Below the pieces are notes generated by a model. That model was not told where the DNA came from. It saw only the letters and a program-made list of their open reading frames with translations, and ran no database searches. The position numbers and the translations under genes were made by a program. 64,000 nt of DNA, taken from Rhizobium sp. SEMIA4064 (GTDB taxonomy: Bacteria; Pseudomonadota; Alphaproteobacteria; Rhizobiales; Rhizobiaceae). Positions 56,083 through 64,000 of the stretch are shown in pieces. Location of the stretch: the NCBI RefSeq assembly GCF_003025035.1, contig NZ_PYJN01000001.1:28501-92500 (forward strand), written 5' to 3'. The stretch's first letter is position 1, and every line of letters starts with the position of its first letter.

Positions 56083-58251
56083 ATGAGCCGCATTGACAAG
56101 AACGGGCTTCAGATCGAACCGGTGCTTTATGATTTCCTGGTCAAGGAGGCTCTGCCGGGCTCCGGCGTCGATCCGGACACCTTCTTTGCCGGCTTCTCGG
56201 CGATCGTGCACGACCTTGCTCCGAAGAACCGTGATCTGCTCGCCAAGCGCGACCGTATGCAGGCTGCCCTGGACGATTGGTACCGCAAGAACGGCGCGCC
56301 CGTGGACATGGCCGCCTACGAAGCCTTTCTGCGTGAGATCGGCTATATCATTCCGGAAGGCCCGGCCTTCTCGGTCTCGACCGCCAATGTCGACCCTGAA
56401 ATCGCCTCCGTCGCCGGCCCGCAGCTCGTCGTTCCCGTCATGAACGCCCGTTATGCGCTGAACGCCGCCAATGCGCGCTGGGGCTCGCTCTATGATGCGC
56501 TCTATGGCACCGACGCGATCCCCGAGGCGGATGGTGCCGAGAAGGGCAGAGGCTATAATCCGAAGCGCGGCGAGAAGGTCATCGCCTGGGTGCGGGATTT
56601 TCTCGATACCGCCGCACCGCTTTCCAGTGCGAGCTGGAAGGATGTCATCGGTTTTGCCGTCAAGGGCGGTGCATTGGTTATCGAAACGAAGAAAGGTGCC
56701 GTCGCTCTTGCCGATGCTGGGCATTTCGCCGGTTATCTCGGCGATGTCGGCGCTCCCTCGCATATTCTGCTCAAGAATAACGGCATTCACATCGAGATCG
56801 TCATCGATGCCGGTACCGATATCGGCAAGGCCGATCCGGCTGCTATTTCCGACGTCCGGCTGGAATCGGCGATCACTGCGATCATGGACTGCGAAGATTC
56901 GATCGCTGCCGTCGATGCCGAGGACAAGGCCGAGGTCTATCGCAATTGGCTCGGCCTGATGAAGGGTGACCTGACGGAAGAAGTCTCCAAAGGCGGCAAG
57001 ACCTTTACCCGCCATCTCAATCCGGATGTGACCTACACCGCGCCCGACGGCTCGAACTTCGAGCTGCATTGCCGCTCGCTGATGCTGGTGCGCAATGTCG
57101 GCCACCTGATGACCAATCCGGCGATCCTCGACCGGGACGGCCATGAAGTGCCCGAGGGTATCATGGATGCCATGATCACCGGCCTGATCGCCTTCTACGA
57201 TATCGGTCCGAATGGCCGCCGCAAGAATTCCCGCGCCGGCTCCATGTATGTCGTCAAGCCGAAGATGCATGGGCCGGAGGAAGTGGCTTTTGCCGTCGAG
57301 ATCTTCTCGCGCGTCGAGGATGTGCTCGGCATGCCGCGCAACATCATCAAGATGGGTATCATGGACGAGGAGCGCCGCACCACGGTCAACCTCAAGGAGG
57401 CGATCCGCGCCGCTAGCGAACGAGTCGTCTTCATCAACACCGGCTTCCTCGATCGCACCGGCGATGAAATCCATACCTCGATGGAAGCCGGCCCGATGAT
57501 CCGCAAGGGCGACATGAAGCAGGCCGCCTGGATCGCGGCTTACGAAAACTGGAATGTCGATATCGGCCTGGAATGCGGCCTCTCCGGTCACGCGCAGATC
57601 GGCAAGGGCATGTGGGCCATGCCCGATCTGATGGCGGCGATGCTGGAGCAGAAGATCGCGCATCCGAAGGCCGGCGCCAATACCGCCTGGGTGCCGTCAC
57701 CGACGGCCGCCACGCTGCATGCGACTCACTATCATCGTGTCAACGTCGCCGAGGTCCAGCAGGGCCTGAAGAGCCGCGCCCGCGCCAAGCTTTCCGATAT
57801 TCTCTCCGTGCCGGTCGCGCCTCGCCCGAACTGGACGCCGGAAGAAATCCAGCGCGAGATCGACAATAATTGCCAGGGGATCCTCGGCTACGTCGTTCGC
57901 TGGGTCGATCAGGGCGTCGGCTGCTCCAAGGTGCCCGATATCAATAATATCGGTCTGATGGAGGATCGCGCCACGCTGCGCATCTCCGCGCAACACATGG
58001 CCAACTGGCTGCATCACAAGGTCATTACCGAAGCGCAGATCGTCGAGACCATGAAGCGCATGGCCGCCGTCGTTGACCAGCAGAACGCCGGCGATCCGCT
58101 CTACATGCCAATGGCCGGCAATTTCGATGGCTCGGTCGCCTTCCAGGCGGCACTTGATCTCGTCCTCAAAGGCCGTGAGCAGCCCAACGGCTACACCGAA
58201 CCGGTCCTCCACCGCCGCCGTATCGAACTGAAGGCGAAGCAGGCGGGGTGA
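56083..58251 (+). CDS. glcB: Malate synthase G
   Basis: This 722-residue monomeric malate synthase condenses glyoxylate with acetyl-CoA to malate. The TIM-barrel marks include [17 protein letters not shown] with the Mg-binding Glu/Asp, [18 protein letters not shown], and [18 protein letters not shown]. The catalytic-base region is in the C-terminal plug after [15 protein letters not shown]. The length fits isoform G rather than the shorter A. It allows growth on acetate or glyoxylate. The isocitrate lyase gene is not in the window. The ATG at 56083 follows a 117-bp intergenic region. Confidence 0.97.
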   Translation: MSRIDKNGLQIEPVLYDFLVKEALPGSGVDPDTFFAGFSAIVHDLAPKNRDLLAKRDRMQAALDDWYRKNGAPVDMAAYEAFLREIGYIIPEGPAFSVSTANVDPEIASVAGPQLVVPVMNARYALNAANARWGSLYDALYGTDAIPEADGAEKGRGYNPKRGEKVIAWVRDFLDTAAPLSSASWKDVIGFAVKGGALVIETKKGAVALADAGHFAGYLGDVGAPSHILLKNNGIHIEIVIDAGTDIGKADPAAISDVRLESAITAIMDCEDSIAAVDAEDKAEVYRNWLGLMKGDLTEEVSKGGKTFTRHLNPDVTYTAPDGSNFELHCRSLMLVRNVGHLMTNPAILDRDGHEVPEGIMDAMITGLIAFYDIGPNGRRKNSRAGSMYVVKPKMHGPEEVAFAVEIFSRVEDVLGMPRNIIKMGIMDEERRTTVNLKEAIRAASERVVFINTGFLDRTGDEIHTSMEAGPMIRKGDMKQAAWIAAYENWNVDIGLECGLSGHAQIGKGMWAMPDLMAAMLEQKIAHPKAGANTAWVPSPTAATLHATHYHRVNVAEVQQGLKSRARAKLSDILSVPVAPRPNWTPEEIQREIDNNCQGILGYVVRWVDQGVGCSKVPDINNIGLMEDRATLRISAQHMANWLHHKVITEAQIVETMKRMAAVVDQQNAGDPLYMPMAGNFDGSVAFQAALDLVLKGREQPNGYTEPVLHRRRIELKAKQAG

Positions 58252-58374
58252 CCCTTCTCTCGACCAGAGGCCGCCCCGATCCTCCGAGGCCTTGTCGCTT
58301 GCGCTGACGCTCCAGTGTCAAGCCGCCTCAGGACGAGGTGGAGAGAGTCTTGCGGCTGGGGAAAGAGATCAGTC

Positions 58375-58417
58375 CTCATGGCGCGGAGGCCTGCAGGGCC
58401 GTCTCGAACCACGAGGG
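58375..58417. repeat. Small palindromic repeat downstream of glcB
   Basis: CCTCATGG (58375-58382) pairs with CCACGAGG (58410-58417) with one mismatch, around a G/C-rich centre with GGAGGCCTGCAGGGCC. It resembles common alphaproteobacterial intergenic palindromes. Confidence 0.45.
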
Positions 58418-58448
58418 TGGGCGGGGCGGTTAGCATCGACCCCAAACA

Positions 58449-58482
58449 AAAAGGCCGCCGGACAACGATCCAGCGGCCTTTT
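58449..58482. terminator. Terminator between glcB and the L,D-transpeptidase gene
   Basis: AAAAGGCCGC (58449-58458) and GCGGCCTTTT (58473-58482) form a 10-bp stem. On the minus strand it runs into TTTTTGTTT, so it is best assigned to the L,D-transpeptidase gene that ends at 58505. It may also stop glcB transcripts. Confidence 0.82.
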
Positions 58483-58504
58483 GAATTCTAAATAATACCA
58501 GCGA

Positions 58505-59179
58505 TTACTGGATCACGACGACCTTGGTGCTGTGACCCGGCAGAACGCGGTTGTAAAGGTCGATGACGTCCTGGTTCATCAGGCGGATGCAGCCCGAGGA
58601 AGCGGCAGTGCCGATCGAAGCCCATTCCGGCGTGCCGTGCAGGCGGAACAGCGTATCCTGGCCCTTCTCGTTGTAGAGATACATGGCGCGGGCGCCGAGC
58701 GGATTTTCGAGGCCCGGGTTCATGCCGTCATCGACGTACTTGGCGATTTCCGGACGGCGGACCGCCATTTCCTTCGGCGGATGCCAGCTCGGCCATTCCT
58801 GCTTCCAGGCAACATATGCCGTGCCCGACCATGCAAAGCCCTGCTTGCCGACGCCGATGCCGTAGCGCATGGCTTCGTTGTTGCCCAGGATGTAATAGAG
58901 ATGGCGCTCGCGGGTGTTGACGATGATCGTGCCCGCAGCTTCGTCAGACTTGAAAGAGACGATCTGGCGGCGGAACTGCGGCTTCACCTTCTGGATCGGG
59001 ATCGCCGGCAGTTGGAAGCCGTTGTCGCTCGTGACGCCGTAATCATTGTCGAACGTCTTCACGGTGTCGGAGGCGGAGTTGGCGGTAGCGGTCGGCGTGG
59101 CTGCGGCAGTGGTGGCATAACCAGCCGTGGCAAGCGTTGCGACAAGGCCGAGTGCGGTCATAGCATTGCGGATGCGCAT
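58505..59179 (-). CDS. L,D-transpeptidase (YkuD/ErfK family)
   Basis: This 224-residue protein starts MRIRNAMTALGLVATLATAG (ATG at 59179) with a signal peptide. The YkuD domain covers about residues 85-224. The catalytic Cys is C197 in ASSGCIRLMNQD, with H181 (LHGTPEWAS) 16 residues before it. The usual SHGC motif here reads SSGC, a variant also found in ErfK-like proteins. Such enzymes make 3-3 cross-links in peptidoglycan or anchor proteins to it; rhizobial walls are rich in L,D-links. There is no LysM domain. It is divergent from mmcB. Confidence 0.92.
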   Translation of the reverse strand: MRIRNAMTALGLVATLATAGYATTAAATPTATANSASDTVKTFDNDYGVTSDNGFQLPAIPIQKVKPQFRRQIVSFKSDEAAGTIIVNTRERHLYYILGNNEAMRYGIGVGKQGFAWSGTAYVAWKQEWPSWHPPKEMAVRRPEIAKYVDDGMNPGLENPLGARAMYLYNEKGQDTLFRLHGTPEWASIGTAASSGCIRLMNQDVIDLYNRVLPGHSTKVVVIQ

Positions 59180-59360
59180 GGAAGTCTCTTGGTGAGTTGT
59201 GACAGGGAATGGGATGGTATCAACCATCTTTGACTACGGTTTATTTTCTATTAAATTTAGCTTTGCAAGCTGGTGTGGGGCGACAAAAATAGCTCCGCTG
59301 CGCAAATTAAAGGGACATGGTTTTTTTGCAACAACGCTTGTTCGGTCCCCGAGGCAATTC

Positions 59361-59849
59361 ATGACGATTTTGAGCGTTTACAATAACAATCCGTTAATAG
59401 ATGGCCGCCAGTCAGAACGGGCGATGCTTGTACGCAGGGGCGTGCAACTATTACTGCACGAGATGCGCCATGCCGTCTTGCCGGAACTGCCGCTCGCCAG
59501 CGGCCGTCGCGCCGACCTCATCACGCTGTCCGAAAAAGGCGAGATCTGGATCATCGAGATCAAATCCTCGATCGAGGATTTTCGCGTCGACCGCAAATGG
59601 CCGGATTACCGCCTGCACTGCGATCGCCTGTTCTTCGCGACGCATAAGGACGTGCCGCTCGATATCTTTCCGGAAGACTGCGGGCTTTTCCTGTCGGATG
59701 GCTACGGCGCGCACATGATCCGCGAAGCGCCGGAACATCGCCTGCCGCCGGCCACGCGCAAGTCGGTGACGCTGAACTTCTCCCGCGCCGCCGCCCAGCG
59801 GCTGATGCTGGCCGAATGGGCGACGGGCAAGTCTTTTTCGTCTGAATGA
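59361..59849 (+). CDS. mmcB: MmcB family DNA repair protein
   Basis: This 162-residue PD-(D/E)XK-like nuclease-fold protein has a core with RRADLITLSEKGEIWIIEIK, matching the D-x(n)-E-x-K catalytic pattern, then SSIEDFRVDRKWPDY. MmcB of Caulobacter is a DNA-damage protein needed for mitomycin C tolerance. The start at 59361 (MTILSVYNNNPLIDG) is family-like; a frame up to 59199 would cross the promoter shared with the divergent L,D-transpeptidase gene. I found no clear GTTC-N7-GTTC LexA box. It converges with actR, 3 bp apart. Confidence 0.85.
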   Translation: MTILSVYNNNPLIDGRQSERAMLVRRGVQLLLHEMRHAVLPELPLASGRRADLITLSEKGEIWIIEIKSSIEDFRVDRKWPDYRLHCDRLFFATHKDVPLDIFPEDCGLFLSDGYGAHMIREAPEHRLPPATRKSVTLNFSRAAAQRLMLAEWATGKSFSSE

Positions 59850-59852
59850 AGG

Positions 59853-60443
59853 TTATTTCGGCGCGCGCTTGGCGAGAATGCGTTGCAGTGTGCGGCGATG
59901 CATATTGAGGCGGCGGGCCGTTTCGGAGACATTGCGTTCGCACATTTCATAGACGCGCTGGATATGCTCCCAGCGAACCCGATCGGCCGACATCGGATTT
60001 TCCGGCACTTCGGCCTTTTCGCCTGGCCGCTGCGTCAGTGCCGCATAGACGTCGTCGGCATCCGCGGGCTTGGCCAGATAATCGAGCGCACCGAGCTTCA
60101 CCGCGGTGACTGCCGTTGCGATATTGCCGTAGCCGGTCAGCACCACGATATGCGTGTCGTCGCGCCGTTGCCGGATTGCCTCGATAACGTCCAGGCCGGT
60201 ACCATCCCCCAGACGGAGATCGACTACGGCGTATTTCGGCGGATTGGTCTTGGATTTGGCAACGCCTTCCGCCACTGATTCCGCCGTATCGACCGCAAAG
60301 CCGCGTGTCTCCATGGCGCGCGCCAGCCGGCGCAGAAAGGGTCCGTCGTCGTCGACGATCAGCAATGTCGCGTCGGGGCCGATATGGTCCGCGATGTCCT
60401 TGGCCCCCGCATGAGGGTCGGTCAGCTCTTTATCCGTCATCAT
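59853..60443 (-). CDS. actR: ActR (RegA/PrrA-type) redox response regulator
   Basis: This 196-residue regulator has a receiver domain with acidic residues IVDDD, phosphorylated D75 in YAVVDLRLGDGTG, and Thr/Lys switch residues (VVLTGYG, LAKPAD). A proline-linked C-terminal Fis-type helix-turn-helix follows (NVSETARRLNMHRRTLQRIL). This is the RegA/PrrA/ActR family controlling redox, CO2/N2 fixation and acid tolerance genes. I prefer the ATG at 60443, preceded by GGGA, over a TTG at 60461. The sensor gene actS lies 71 bp upstream on the same strand. Confidence 0.93.
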   Translation of the reverse strand: MMTDKELTDPHAGAKDIADHIGPDATLLIVDDDGPFLRRLARAMETRGFAVDTAESVAEGVAKSKTNPPKYAVVDLRLGDGTGLDVIEAIRQRRDDTHIVVLTGYGNIATAVTAVKLGALDYLAKPADADDVYAALTQRPGEKAEVPENPMSADRVRWEHIQRVYEMCERNVSETARRLNMHRRTLQRILAKRAPK

Positions 60444-60514
60444 GTTCAATCCCGGCGACAAACCGCCTGCATAGTCCTACTGACTTTAACGACCGGTGTT
60501 TTAAGCCGTGAAAT

Positions 60515-61822
60515 TCATTTTGTCGAATTACTGTCGATTAACATGCGCGGCCATTCGATGCGGATGCGCGCACCCGGCGTTTCCGGATCTCGATTGCCGA
60601 AGATAAGCACTGCACCCGAACGCTCCAGCAGGGTTTTGGCGATGAATAGGCCTAGTCCGAGGCCGCCGGCCGTATCGTCGCGCTGCCGTGTCGTGACATA
60701 GGGCTCGCCGATCCGCGTCAAGATATCGGCAGAATAACCGTTGCCGTCGTCCTCGATGACGATCGCCAGCGTATTGGGATCGTATTCTACCGTGACGGTC
60801 ACTTTCTTTCGGGCGTAGTCGACGGCGTTTTCGATGAGATTGCCAAGCCCGTACATGATGCCGGCATTGCGGTTCAGCACGGGTTCGCCGACCCGTGGGC
60901 TTTTTTCGATCAGCTCCAGCTTGATGCCGAATTCGCGGTGCGGCGCGATGATCTCCTCCATCATCGATGACAGCGTCAGCCGTCGCATATGCGCCTCGTC
61001 CTCGGAGGAGAGTGTCGTCAGCCGTCGCAGGATGTCGCGGCACCGCTCGCTCTGGCTCCGCAGCAGCGCCACATCCTCGCGGAAGCGGTCGTCCTCCCTG
61101 AGTTCGCGTTCCATCTCCTTGGCGACGACGCTGATGGTTGCCAACGGTGTGCCGAGTTCGTGCGCCGCCGCGGCTGCCAGTCCGTCGAGCTGTGACAGAT
61201 GCTTTTCCCGCTGCAGCACCAGTTCCGTCGCCGACAGCGCATCGGCAAGCTGCGTCGCCTCCATGGAGACGCGGTAGGCGTAGAAGGCGGCAAAGGCCAT
61301 GGTCGAGGCGATCGAACACCAGACGCCGAGCTGCATCACGCTGTGAACATTGATCTCGACGCCGTCATACCAGGGCAGCGGAAAAGGCGAGAAGGCAAGG
61401 CCGGTGATGCAGATCATCGCCAGCACGATCAGCGTCATGCTGTAGCGGATCGGCTGTGAGGCAAAGGAAATGATGACAGGGACGCAGACCAGCGCAGAAA
61501 AGGGGTTGGCAAGCCCGCCGGTGATCAAGAGCAACCCGCAAAGCTGCAGAAGATCGAGGCCGAGCAGCGCAAAGGCGGCCGGCGGCTCCAGGCGGTGCGT
61601 CGGCGGATAGCGCAGCGTCAGGAAGAAGTTGATCCAGGCAAGGCAGGCGATCAAGACGCAGCAGGCGAGCAGCGGCAGCGGAAATTTCAGCCAGAAGGCG
61701 ACGATCATCACCGTCACCGTCTGGCCGCCGACCGCAAGCCAGCGCAGCCGCACCAGCGTCTGCAGCCTGAGCCGCCGGCTGGTGTGGTGATCGTCCTGCG
61801 GCTTGGCGTCCGCATCCGCCAT
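60515..61822 (-). CDS. actS: ActS (RegB/PrrB-type) redox sensor histidine kinase
   Basis: This 435-residue sensor has about six membrane helices between residues 28 and 185. The ubiquinone-sensing motif GGLANPF is at 102-108. The H-box is AAAHELGTPLATIS (H221). The redox-active Cys of RegB has its equivalent at C261 in SERCRDILRRL. ATPase boxes are LIENAVDYA, IEDDGNGY and GGLGLGLFIAK. It phosphorylates ActR when the quinone pool is reduced. The start at 61822 (MADADAK) avoids overlapping hrpB; an ATG at 61852 is also possible. It is in one run hrpB-actS-actR. Confidence 0.92.
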   Translation of the reverse strand: MADADAKPQDDHHTSRRLRLQTLVRLRWLAVGGQTVTVMIVAFWLKFPLPLLACCVLIACLAWINFFLTLRYPPTHRLEPPAAFALLGLDLLQLCGLLLITGGLANPFSALVCVPVIISFASQPIRYSMTLIVLAMICITGLAFSPFPLPWYDGVEINVHSVMQLGVWCSIASTMAFAAFYAYRVSMEATQLADALSATELVLQREKHLSQLDGLAAAAAHELGTPLATISVVAKEMERELREDDRFREDVALLRSQSERCRDILRRLTTLSSEDEAHMRRLTLSSMMEEIIAPHREFGIKLELIEKSPRVGEPVLNRNAGIMYGLGNLIENAVDYARKKVTVTVEYDPNTLAIVIEDDGNGYSADILTRIGEPYVTTRQRDDTAGGLGLGLFIAKTLLERSGAVLIFGNRDPETPGARIRIEWPRMLIDSNSTK

Positions 61823-61854
61823 CTTGTCCAATCCTCTGAAGAAACGGGCCATTC

Positions 61855-64000
61855 TCAGGTACCACGCGGCTTGGCTCTTGTCGTCGGCAAAGCATCTGCC
61901 GGATCCTCCGGCCAGGGGTGCCGGGGGTAGCGTCCGCGCATGTCGGCGCGCACGTCTTTCCATGACCCGGCCCAGAAGCCGGGCAGATCGCGCGTCGTCT
62001 GGATCGGCCGGTGCGCCGGCGACGTCAGTTCCAGCACCAGCGGCAGCCGCCCACCGCCGACGGCCGGATGCTGCTTCAACCCGAAAAGCTCTTGAACGCG
62101 GATCGTCAGCAGCGGTTCCTCGCCTTCATATTGGATCGGATGGCGTTGGCCGGTCGGGGCTTCGAAATGCGTCGGCGCCATCCGACCAAGGTCGCGCTGC
62201 AGCTCATGCGGCACCAATGACATCAGCCCATTGGAAAGCCCGCCAGCCGAGATGTCGGAAAGGCCGCGTGCCTCGGTCTGGAACGGCGTGAACCATTCGT
62301 CCAACTGCGAAAGCAGGGCTTCGTCGCTCATGTTTGGCCACGGCTCCCCGATCGTCCGGTGCAGGAAGCCGATCCGCTCGCGCAATTGCGTCGCCTCCTT
62401 CGAAAAGGGCAGGACGCCGAGCCCAAGCTCGCGAATGCCGTCGGCCAGCGCCTTTGCGGCCTGCTCGCCGGTCGGTCTCGGCAAAGGCGTTTCCTCGAAG
62501 ATGATGGCGCCGAGCCGCGTGACGCGGCGGGCGCGCACCTGCCGGCTGGCCTTGTCGAAGACGCTCTGGTCTTCCGTGCGGATTTCGCCCGGCAAATGCT
62601 CCTCGACGTCAGCTCGCGCAATTTCCGCTGCCGCCAGGATACGAGCCTGCGCCGCCCGGCCGGTCAGATCGGCAATCACCAGCATCGGCGAACCGGCCAG
62701 GCGTTCCGTCTCCGGCAATTCGGCGCCGCGCCCGTTCGCCATGACAAAGCGCCCGCGTCCGCCACGCTGCAGGGCGATACGGTCTGGGAAGGCATGCAGC
62801 AGCAATGCGCCGGCCAATATAGGTACTCCCGTAGCCGCAGCCTTGCCTTCGCCGGCTGCTGCAGCCAACCGCCCGGCCAGCCGGCGCGATGCCTCGGCCC
62901 TCTCGCCCTTTTCCGTCTTGAACCGCCGCAGGCGCTCTTCCAGATCGATGCTCTGTCCGCCCAGCCCCTGTTCCGTCAGCAGTACGGCGAGCATCGCTGC
63001 CTCTCGCGCCTGGCCGAATTCCGCTGCCGAGATCACCATGGCCGAAAGCCGCGGCGGCAAGGCTAGATCGCGCATCAGCCGCCCGCGCGTGGTCAGTCCG
63101 TTTTCGGCGTCCAGAGCCCCCAATTGCCGCAACATCGCGCGTGCCTCGGCAAGGGTCGTCGCCGGTGGTTGATCGACAAAGGCAAGTGTTGAAGGGTCCT
63201 GTACGCCCCAATGAGCAAGATCGAGCGCCAGCCCGGAAAGATCGCTGGAGAGGATCTGCGGCGGCGTGAAGGCCGGCAGCGCCGCCGTCTGGCCGGGATG
63301 CCACAATCGGATCGCAATACCGGGCTCGGTTCGTCCCGCGCGGCCGGCACGCTGATCGGCGGAAGCCCGCGATACCCGCACCGTCTCCAGCCGGGTGATG
63401 CCAGTCGACGCTTCGAAGACGGGCAGCCGCTGCAGGCCGCTATCGATGATGATGCGCACGCCGTCGATGGTGATCGACGTCTCGGCGATCGACGTCGCCA
63501 GCACGATCTTGCGCGTGCCTTTGGGCGCCGGACGGATCGCCGCGTCCTGTTCCTTCTGTCCGAGATTGCCATAAAGCGGCGCGATCACGGTCTCCGGCGC
63601 TATCAGGCCTTCAAGCCTTTCCACCGTGCGGGTGATTTCCGCCTGTCCGGGCAGGAAGGCGAGGATCGACCCCTGTTCCGTTGCATGCGCGTCGAGAATC
63701 GCCCGTGTTACCGTGTCCTCGATCCGCTCGCCGGCCGGCCGGTCTTGATGGCGGATGTCGATCGGGAAGCTGCGGCCCATGCTTTCGATGACGGGCGGAC
63801 GCCCGAGCAGGGCAGCGACGCGTTCGACATCGAGGGTTGCCGACATCACGAGGATACGCAGATCCTCGCGGAGCGCCGATTGTACGTCCAGCGCCAGTGC
63901 CAGGCCGAAATCCGCATCCAGCGAGCGTTCATGGAATTCGTCGAAGATGACCGTGGAGACGCCGGATAGTTCGGGATCGTCGAGGATCATCCGCGCGAAC
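61855..64000 (-). CDS. hrpB: ATP-dependent helicase HrpB (5' end outside window)
   Basis: The last 714 or so residues of HrpB, a DEAH-type RNA helicase of unknown physiological role, are visible. Motif II is DEFHERSLDADFG, and motif III is MSATLDVERVAALLG. Motif V/VI are TSIAETSITIDGV and QRAGRAGRTEPG. The HrpB-specific C-terminal domain ends with a PSWKDVRADMRGRYP-like WAGSWKDVRADMRGRYPRHP. The frame is open through the right edge, and the Walker A (motif I) part lies beyond it. It is upstream of actS, with a 32-bp gap. Confidence 0.95.
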   Translation of the reverse strand, partial: FARMILDDPELSGVSTVIFDEFHERSLDADFGLALALDVQSALREDLRILVMSATLDVERVAALLGRPPVIESMGRSFPIDIRHQDRPAGERIEDTVTRAILDAHATEQGSILAFLPGQAEITRTVERLEGLIAPETVIAPLYGNLGQKEQDAAIRPAPKGTRKIVLATSIAETSITIDGVRIIIDSGLQRLPVFEASTGITRLETVRVSRASADQRAGRAGRTEPGIAIRLWHPGQTAALPAFTPPQILSSDLSGLALDLAHWGVQDPSTLAFVDQPPATTLAEARAMLRQLGALDAENGLTTRGRLMRDLALPPRLSAMVISAAEFGQAREAAMLAVLLTEQGLGGQSIDLEERLRRFKTEKGERAEASRRLAGRLAAAAGEGKAAATGVPILAGALLLHAFPDRIALQRGGRGRFVMANGRGAELPETERLAGSPMLVIADLTGRAAQARILAAAEIARADVEEHLPGEIRTEDQSVFDKASRQVRARRVTRLGAIIFEETPLPRPTGEQAAKALADGIRELGLGVLPFSKEATQLRERIGFLHRTIGEPWPNMSDEALLSQLDEWFTPFQTEARGLSDISAGGLSNGLMSLVPHELQRDLGRMAPTHFEAPTGQRHPIQYEGEEPLLTIRVQELFGLKQHPAVGGGRLPLVLELTSPAHRPIQTTRDLPGFWAGSWKDVRADMRGRYPRHPWPEDPADALPTTRAKPRGT

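Noticed and set aside
59180..59360. LexA (SOS) box before mmcB
   Set aside because: A GTTC occurs near 59340, but no second GTTC follows after seven bases, and no GAAC-N7-GAAC is present.

Overview
The window is chromosomal core DNA of an alphaproteobacterium, almost certainly a Rhizobium-type member of the Rhizobiaceae. The evidence is the GC-rich codon use, the gene order pckA / chvI-chvG-hprK-EIIA(Man)-ptsH / ahcY, the divL-tsaE/amgK-murU-addB-addA-trxA block, an actSR (regBA-type) redox pair, an intracellular PHB depolymerase, and two copies of a RIME1-like Rhizobium intergenic repeat. I saw no rRNA, tRNA, CRISPR array, insertion sequence or prophage.

Layout. 1-363 (-) is the 3' part of fxsA, cut by the window edge. 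472-5900 (+) is a tightly overlapped set timA-mltA-smr-xre followed by gyrB with its own promoter. 5916-13389 carries single metabolic genes: nitroreductase, DUF2218, glutathionyl-hydroquinone reductase-like GST, PLP decarboxylase, FAH-family hydrolase, phaZ, DUF2852 and a YgjP-type metallopeptidase. 13460-16500 holds a divergent HxlR regulator/SDR pair and a Na/Pi cotransporter. 16781-21909 (+) is trpF-trpB-trpA-accD-folC.

22163-31629 (-) encodes thioredoxin, AddA, AddB, a MurU-like nucleotidyltransferase and a TsaE-AmgK-like fusion, followed by DivL with Tyr at the phospho-acceptor position. 34531-35931 (-) is ahcY, with an upstream operator resembling SahR sites. 36226-36855 is a GST. 36879-40914 (-) is ptsH, EIIA(Man), hprK, chvG and chvI, divergent from pckA (+). 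arfB and alkB follow. 44288-48943 (-) is hisB-DUF2628-hisH-hisA-hisF-hisE-coaA. 49159-51037 (+) is hslVU. Then come DUF1402, a P450, a densely palindromic intergenic element, a solo HyuA-like protein and glcB (+). The window ends with an L,D-transpeptidase (-), mmcB (+), and hrpB-actS-actR (-), with hrpB cut by the right edge.

Two themes link the genes. One is the cell envelope and cell cycle: MltA, DUF1402 (which looks like a diverged lytic transglycosylase), an L,D-transpeptidase, muramic-acid recycling (AmgK/MurU), ChvG/ChvI and DivL. The other is carbon/redox control: PckA, malate synthase, PHB mobilisation, an incomplete PTS phosphorelay feeding HprK/HPr, and ActS/ActR. Most genes are ordinary core genes. 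The least explained items are the nested palindromic element at 53654-53918, the DUF1402 protein, and several candidate operators in intergenic regions.
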